Shown here one piece after another: positions 59,890 to 64,000 of a DNA stretch of 64,000 nucleotides. Position numbers and translations under genes: made by a program. The stretch is from Micavibrio_C sp046294845. Its GTDB lineage: Bacteria > Pseudomonadota > Alphaproteobacteria > Micavibrionales > Micavibrionaceae. The stretch spans positions 930,001 through 994,000 of the forward strand of contig JBKBNU010000001.1 of the NCBI GenBank assembly GCA_046294845.1, in the 5' to 3' direction. The notes beneath the pieces were generated by a model. That model did not search any database, had not been told where the DNA came from, and saw only the letters and a list, made by a program, of their open reading frames with translations. Position 1 is the stretch's first letter, and each line of letters begins with the position of its first letter.

Positions 59890-61158
59890 ATGAAACACCG
59901 TCCCCGTCCCAAAGGCTCTGTGATTGCTGCCCTCGATATAGGTTCCAGCAAGATTGCCTGTTTTATTGCCCGTGTTGTCGATGATGAAGGGCGTTTCCAG
60001 ATTCTGGGGATAGGGCATCAGGCTGCGGTGGGGATTAAGGCAGGTACGGTCATTGATCTGGCTGCTGCTGAAGCGGCCATTCGCCAGACTGTCCATGCTG
60101 CCGAGAATATGGCAGCGGACGTTATGAAAGGTTATCCCCTACGCGAAGTGATTATCAATGTGCCGGGGGTGCATGGCAAATCGCATAACTTTAATGTTGA
60201 AATCCACACATTGGGCCATGAGGTTACCGATACCGATATCCGCCGTGCCCTTTCAAAGGCGCAGGATCAGGCTGCTTCCGAAGCGCGTGAACTTATTCAT
60301 ACCATTCCCATGGGGTTCAGCCTTGATGGCAATCCCAATATTCGCGATCCGCGCGGTATGGTGGGGAATAATCTGGGCGTTGATATCCATCTGGTAACGG
60401 GGGATACGCCGGCCTTGCGTAATTTTGCGACCTGTATCGAGGCAAGCCATCTGGATATTGCGGCGATGTGTTTGTCCCCTTATGCGGCCGGTTTATCCTG
60501 TCTGGTGGATGATGAGAAAGATCTCGGCTGTACGGTCATTGATATGGGCGGCGGCGTGACATCGTTTGCGGTCTTCCATGGCGGGGCGATGGTGTATGCC
60601 GATGCTTTGCCCTTGGGCGGACAGCATGTCACCAGTGATATCGCCCGTGGCTTGACGACGTCATTGGCTGACGCCGAGCGTCTGAAAACGCTCTACGGTA
60701 ATGCGATGGCTACACTTGCCGATGAAAACGAAGTGATTGACGTGCCTGTACTGGGTGAAGATGACCGCACCCACCCGAACCATGTTCCACGCTCGCTGCT
60801 GGTGGGGATTATACAGCCGCGTCTGGAGGAGATTCTGGAGCTGACGCGTGCCCGCCTGAATGATAGCGGTGTGGGCCAGATGGCAGGTCGCCGTGTGGTC
60901 CTTACAGGCGGAGCAAGCCAGATACCTGGTTTGCGTGATCTGGCGCAACTGATACTGGATAAGCAGGTTCGCCAAGGCCGCCCGATCAGGGTCAATGGAT
61001 TGGCCGAAGCTGTGAACGGGCCTGCCTTCGCAACAACAGCAGGCTTACTTACCTATATCTCGGAATACAGCCATGAAATCCCTGCTACGGTAACGGCGCA
61101 AGCGGCCCCCGGATCGCTCTGGGAGCAGGTTAAGGTCTGGTTTAAAGATAACTGGTAA
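59890..61158 (+). CDS. ftsA: Cell division protein FtsA
   Basis: FtsA is the actin-like protein that ties FtsZ to the membrane and recruits the divisome. The 422-residue protein has the phosphate-1 motif VIAALDIGSSKIACFIARV, and the SHS2 (1C) insertion follows (about 85-170). GCTVIDMGGGVTSFAVFHGG and VVLTGGASQIPGLRDLAQ complete the ATPase fold. The C-terminal amphipathic segment (WEQVKVWFKDNW) is the membrane-targeting helix. Start ATG 59890 has a weak site. A 415-base regulatory gap separates it from ftsZ. Confidence 0.97.
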   Translation: MKHRPRPKGSVIAALDIGSSKIACFIARVVDDEGRFQILGIGHQAAVGIKAGTVIDLAAAEAAIRQTVHAAENMAADVMKGYPLREVIINVPGVHGKSHNFNVEIHTLGHEVTDTDIRRALSKAQDQAASEARELIHTIPMGFSLDGNPNIRDPRGMVGNNLGVDIHLVTGDTPALRNFATCIEASHLDIAAMCLSPYAAGLSCLVDDEKDLGCTVIDMGGGVTSFAVFHGGAMVYADALPLGGQHVTSDIARGLTTSLADAERLKTLYGNAMATLADENEVIDVPVLGEDDRTHPNHVPRSLLVGIIQPRLEEILELTRARLNDSGVGQMAGRRVVLTGGASQIPGLRDLAQLILDKQVRQGRPIRVNGLAEAVNGPAFATTAGLLTYISEYSHEIPATVTAQAAPGSLWEQVKVWFKDNW

Positions 61159-61186
61159 TCCCTATAGTGCAGGCAGTTTGATTCGT

Positions 61187-61234
61187 TTTCGGGAAAAAAC
61201 CCGAAAGTCTGAGTCATTTCAACGGTTTCCCGAA
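61187..61234 (+). other. Mutually exclusive hairpins downstream of ftsA
   Basis: TTTCGGG (61187-61193) can pair with CCCGAAA (61200-61206) across a six-A loop. The overlapping TTCGGGAAA (61188-61196) is an exact reverse complement of TTTCCCGAA (61226-61234). The two structures cannot form together. A transcript end or attenuation device is possible; no T run follows the short stem. Confidence 0.5.
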
Positions 61235-61332
61235 TCAAATGAAGTTGTCATGTGGTTTTGCACCGGACTGTCAACATGGCCGCCAAGGCAAAAATCCATT
61301 TTCAACAGAACATTAGGTGGGGAAATGGGCTG

Positions 61333-61341
61333 TTATCCACA
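61333..61341 (+). promoter_or_regulatory. DnaA box upstream of ftsZ
   Basis: TTATCCACA matches the consensus DnaA box exactly. It is single, so not an origin, but it may let DnaA influence ftsZ transcription, as reported in Caulobacter. Confidence 0.55.
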
Positions 61342-61556
61342 GCTTTCTCCGGTGTTTGTCTTCACGAATCATGAGGCGTTTGCCACACTCCTCAAATGTG
61401 AGTCGAAAGAATCACTTAGAAGATTTTGTTGAGTAACTGATTCCGGTTTCAGAGGTGCCAAAACATGCGTAAATCACTGATAAAATGGCAGAACAGCAAG
61501 TTCTGCCCCTTCATAAAATATAGCGAACAGAGATAGAATCACAGGAGATAAAACCG

Positions 61557-61577
61557 ATGGAGGAAACCCCGTCATGA
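61557..61577 (+). CDS. Putative six-codon leader ORF (MEETPS)
   Basis: ATG 61557 has its own AGGAG at 61543-61547 with a 9-base spacing, and reads six codons to TGA 61575-61577. That stop overlaps the ftsZ ATG at 61574 (ATGA). The ftsZ ribosome-binding site GGAGGA (61559-61564) lies inside this mini-ORF. Ribosomes on it would cover that site, so it could couple or tune ftsZ translation. It may also be chance. Confidence 0.3.
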   Translation: MEETPS

Positions 61578-63424
61578 TAAATGTAAGAATTCAGCACAAA
61601 GAGGTGCAAAAATTGTCTCCTAGAATCGCAGTGGTTGGCGTCGGTGGCGCTGGCGGCAATGCCGTCAATAATATGATCAGCGCTGGACTGGAAGGTTGCG
61701 AATTTGTCGTTTGCAACACGGATGCGCAGGCAATCGAAGGTAGCCTTTGTGAGACCCGCGTTCAGTTGGGTGTTACGGTTACTGGTGGTCTTGGCGCTGG
61801 TGCCCGTCCCGATGTTGGTCGTTCGGCTGCCGAAGAATCTCTGGATGATGTTATGCGCCATCTAGAAGGGGCAAACATGGTCTTTATCACTGCCGGTATG
61901 GGTGGTGGTACAGGTACAGGGGCTGCGCCAGTTCTGGCCAGAGCTTGTCGCGAAAAAGGTGTTCTGACCGTTGGTGTGGTAACCAAGCCGTTCCATTTCG
62001 AAGGTACGACCCGCATGCGTATGGCAGAAGCTGGCATCGAAGAGATGCAGCAATATGTTGATACGCTGATCGTAATCCCGAACCAGAACCTGTTCCGTGT
62101 CGCTAACGAGAAAACAACATTTGCCGAAGCCTTCCGTATGGCTGACAGCGTGTTGCAAGCCGCTGTGCGCGGTGTGACCGATCTGATGGTCATGCCGGGT
62201 GAAGTGAATCTTGACTTTGCAGATATCCGTTCTGTTATGCAGGAAATGGGTAAAGCAATGATGGGGGCCGGTGAAGCTACAGGCGACGGTCGTGCGATTG
62301 AGGCTGCCGAGAAAGCTATTAATAACCCGCTTCTGGATGATGTATCAATGAAGGGCGCTCGCGCTGTCATTATTAACGTCACGGGCGGTAGCGATCTGAC
62401 GCTGTTCGAAATCGATGAGGCTTGTAACCGCATCCGTGATGAGGTTGACCCGAATGCCAACATCATCTTTGGCTCGACATACAATCCGGCCATGGAAGGT
62501 GTTATGCGTGTTTCCATCGTGGCAACAGGTATTGATGCTGGCGAAGTCAGAAAAACCAAAGGCAGCTTTGGCGGTCACATTATTAATGCTGTTACAGCTC
62601 AGCAATCAGAACGCCGTGTTGAACGTGCGCCTGTGCAGACAAGTGTACAAGCGTCAGTTCAAACGCAAGTTGTTGCTGAAGAACCGGCCGTATCCGCTTA
62701 TGCCCGTCAAAGCGGATACCACAACGCGCAAGCCATGCCGCAAGGTGTAGCTGTTGCCCGCTCTGCGGCTTCGGTTGCTACCCGTCAGCCGGCATCTGCC
62801 TATGCTACAGCACGTCAGGTTGATGTTTCTGTAGAAGGCGATCTTTTTACCCAAGGTGAGATAGTCGGTGTTCCGACGTATGAGGCTGCTGTAAAAAAGC
62901 CTGAAGCGGCTTCCGCGCCTGTGCCTGCGTATGCGGGTCAGGAGGGGACGCATGAAGTCGCCTCACACTCTGCTGTGCGCGGGATGGTGGTTGATAATGC
63001 CTTCATTCCGCCCCAGCCGGTCGAAGTTCCAGCGGAAAGCCGTAGTCGTGATGGATTTGCATCCGGTTACGGTCCCCAATTTGCAAGCGGCCTGATGGCT
63101 TCCCGTCAGACAGTAGCATCTGCGCCAGAGGCTTCTGCATCTGCGGGTTATACTCTGCGTCCGCCAGTTCCCGGAGCTGCGACCCAACCTAAAAAACGTA
63201 CACCTTCCATCTTTGAACGTTTCACAAGCCAGTTGCGTCATCACCATGCCGAGACAGATGATGGTGTTGTTGAGGAAACAGCCAGAGTTGAAACCGGTTT
63301 GCGGGCCGCTCAACGCCCGCTTCAGGGAAGCCTGAATATCGAGGCGCCTTCAGCATCCCGCCCTGCGGAACAGGTTGATGACGAGCTGGATATTCCTGCT
63401 TTTCTCCGTCGCCAAGCCAACTAG
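61574..63424 (+). CDS. ftsZ: Cell division protein FtsZ
   Basis: FtsZ is the tubulin-like GTPase that forms the division ring. The 616-residue protein has the N-terminal GTPase (RIAVVGVGGAGGNAVNNM, and the GGGTGTGAAP signature in FITAGMGGGTGTGAAPVLA) and the T7 loop NLDFADIRSVM. It is much longer than the 383 residues of E. coli FtsZ: about 270 residues of Ala/Val/Gln-rich linker follow the core. It ends in DDELDIPAFLRRQAN, the peptide that binds FtsA. GGAGGA lies 9 bases before ATG 61574. No lpxC follows, unlike many alphaproteobacteria. Confidence 0.98.
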   Translation: MINVRIQHKEVQKLSPRIAVVGVGGAGGNAVNNMISAGLEGCEFVVCNTDAQAIEGSLCETRVQLGVTVTGGLGAGARPDVGRSAAEESLDDVMRHLEGANMVFITAGMGGGTGTGAAPVLARACREKGVLTVGVVTKPFHFEGTTRMRMAEAGIEEMQQYVDTLIVIPNQNLFRVANEKTTFAEAFRMADSVLQAAVRGVTDLMVMPGEVNLDFADIRSVMQEMGKAMMGAGEATGDGRAIEAAEKAINNPLLDDVSMKGARAVIINVTGGSDLTLFEIDEACNRIRDEVDPNANIIFGSTYNPAMEGVMRVSIVATGIDAGEVRKTKGSFGGHIINAVTAQQSERRVERAPVQTSVQASVQTQVVAEEPAVSAYARQSGYHNAQAMPQGVAVARSAASVATRQPASAYATARQVDVSVEGDLFTQGEIVGVPTYEAAVKKPEAASAPVPAYAGQEGTHEVASHSAVRGMVVDNAFIPPQPVEVPAESRSRDGFASGYGPQFASGLMASRQTVASAPEASASAGYTLRPPVPGAATQPKKRTPSIFERFTSQLRHHHAETDDGVVEETARVETGLRAAQRPLQGSLNIEAPSASRPAEQVDDELDIPAFLRRQAN

Positions 63425-63449
63425 CCGTTGACGGACGGCTGACGACTTT

Positions 63450-63490
63450 GAAGGGGCTTTCCTTGAAGGAAAGCCCCTCTTTTTCTTTTA
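63450..63490 (+). terminator. Rho-independent terminator after ftsZ
   Basis: GGGGCTTTCC (63453-63462) and GGAAAGCCCC (63468-63477) form a perfect 10-bp stem with a 5-base loop, followed by TCTTTTTCTTTTA. It marks the end of the dcw transcripts. Confidence 0.95.
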
Positions 63491-63511
63491 TATTTCAATA
63501 TATTACAAAGT

Positions 63512-63541
63512 TTGCATCCAGGGACTCATATGGGATATAAT
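63512..63541 (+). promoter_or_regulatory. Possible promoter for the gene at 63607
   Basis: TATAAT (63536-63541) is perfect, but the -35 TTGCAT (63512-63517) is poor (18-base spacer). A second TATAAT follows at 63544-63549. It lies about 65 bases upstream of the last gene. Confidence 0.4.
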
Positions 63542-63606
63542 TTATATAATTCAAAATCGAAAGACAGGATAGGATCCTAAAAGCAAATGTATAACAGGGG
63601 TGTGAA

Positions 63607-64000
63607 ATGCGCATTTTATTAAAAGCAGCTTTCGAACTAGCCAGCAAAGTCTGGAACAAGCCGATCACTCTGGGAACAACAGCCACTGTTGCAGCCATTC
63701 CTTTGGCAACAGCTGTTGTCGATCATGAGACAGGCGGCGCCTTATCATACACGGCCCTTAAGACTGTTACCGAGGGTTTGAAAGAGAAAATCAAGAACGG
63801 TGCCAGTCCTGAAGAAATTGAAGGTGCAATGAATACAGCCAGTTATATCGCTGCACTGGGGAGTACCTTTGAGAAAGGCGCACAGAATCTTTATGTCGAT
63901 CAACGTATGATGCAAAAAGAAGGTCCGGAAGCTATTGCAGCCGGAAAGCGTGCCGCTGTTGAGTTCTTATTGTTGCCTGACAATATGGCGGCGCTGACTG
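63607..64000 (+). CDS. Hypothetical protein, 3' end beyond the window
   Basis: An open frame of 131 codons runs from ATG 63607 to the window end without a stop. AGGGGTG lies about 6 bases upstream. The protein starts MRILLKAAFELASKVWNKP, then has a weakly hydrophobic Thr/Ala stretch (about 23-38) that may be a membrane segment. A helical region follows (VTEGLKEKIKNGASPEEIEGAMN). I recognise no family. It is separated from ftsZ by a terminator. Confidence 0.6.
   Translation, partial: MRILLKAAFELASKVWNKPITLGTTATVAAIPLATAVVDHETGGALSYTALKTVTEGLKEKIKNGASPEEIEGAMNTASYIAALGSTFEKGAQNLYVDQRMMQKEGPEAIAAGKRAAVEFLLLPDNMAALT

Larger units (their letters stand above)
61180..61540. promoter_or_regulatory. 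Cluster of eight GANTC sites upstream of ftsZ
   Basis: GANTC, the site methylated by alphaproteobacterial CcrM, starts at 61180, 61211, 61232, 61366, 61400, 61409, 61439 and 61536. A ninth lies at 61623 inside ftsZ. About 1.6 would be expected in 415 random bases. In Caulobacter ftsZ is activated by CcrM methylation through GcrA, so a similar control is likely here. Confidence 0.7.
61159..61573. other. ftsA-ftsZ regulatory intergenic region
   Basis: These 415 bases hold no convincing gene of normal size; an 84-codon frame at 61178-61432 has no ribosome-binding site. The region contains competing hairpins (61187-61234), a DnaA box (61333-61341), eight GANTC sites and a six-codon leader ORF (61557-61577). 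I found -10-like hexamers (TAAAAT at 61481 and 61514) but no matching -35, as expected for factor-dependent promoters. Confidence 0.75.

Noticed and set aside
61333..61341. Replication origin near the DnaA box
   Set aside because: Only one box is present, with no box cluster, AT-rich unwinding element or origin-linked genes.
61178..61432. 84-codon frame in the ftsA-ftsZ gap
   Set aside because: No ribosome-binding site, odd composition, and it covers hairpins, a DnaA box and GANTC sites.

Overview
The window looks like chromosomal DNA of an alphaproteobacterium of moderate GC content. The main reasons are the plsY-dprA-topA-rnr-rpmG order, an sdhCDA/sdhB succinate dehydrogenase of alphaproteobacterial type, a complete mraZ-to-ftsZ division and cell-wall (dcw) cluster that includes ddl between murB and ftsQ, a long FtsZ, and a dense group of GANTC sites (the CcrM methylation motif) upstream of ftsZ. 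A Micavibrio-like or other early-branching alphaproteobacterium would fit, but that is inference. I saw no tRNA, rRNA, insertion sequence, integrase gene or CRISPR array.

Layout. 1-14.2 kb is mostly minus strand: a partial unknown gene, rpmG, rnr, a small regulator cassette (97-aa gene, two perfect palindromes, XRE-type regulator, acyltransferase-like gene), topA, a small exported protein, dprA, plsY, an unknown gene, pyrB, a CoA-transferase and a short prepilin peptidase. 14.4-24.6 kb is a type IVb-like pilus locus on the plus strand: receiver protein, lipoprotein secretin, Ig-like repeat protein, GspE-type ATPase, GspF-type membrane protein, two membrane accessory proteins and two atypical pilin-like proteins. 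24.6-29.4 kb holds a hybrid histidine kinase, asd, an unknown gene and an exported MsrB.

29.4-37.7 kb contains sdhCDA and, 4.8 kb later, sdhB. They are separated by an AT-rich FRG-domain gene, an ABC exporter, a tautomerase, an aldo/keto reductase and two small unknown genes. 37.7-42.4 kb has a DUF1761 protein, an unknown membrane-anchored protein, exported MsrA, a UMF1-type transporter, an AmpD-like amidase, the RNase P RNA gene rnpB and a 48-aa membrane peptide.

42.8-63.5 kb is the dcw cluster: mraZ, rsmH, ftsL, ftsI, murE, murF, mraY, murD, ftsW, murG, murC, murB, ddl, ftsQ, a membrane-anchored HExxH protein, ftsA and ftsZ. Its genes make UDP-MurNAc-pentapeptide and lipid II and assemble the septal machinery. 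Most genes overlap by a few bases, which suggests translational coupling. Three regulatory zones stand out: five 10-bp-phased YCCAT repeats (MraZ-box type) before mraZ, an inverted repeat astride a predicted ftsA promoter, and a 415-bp ftsA-ftsZ gap with eight GANTC sites, a perfect DnaA box, competing hairpins and a six-codon leader ORF. A strong terminator follows ftsZ, and a last unknown gene runs off the window end.

The best candidates for undescribed biology are the putative zinc peptidase built into the dcw cluster, the ftsZ control region, and the pilus locus with its Ig-repeat protein and Glu5-less pilin-like subunits.
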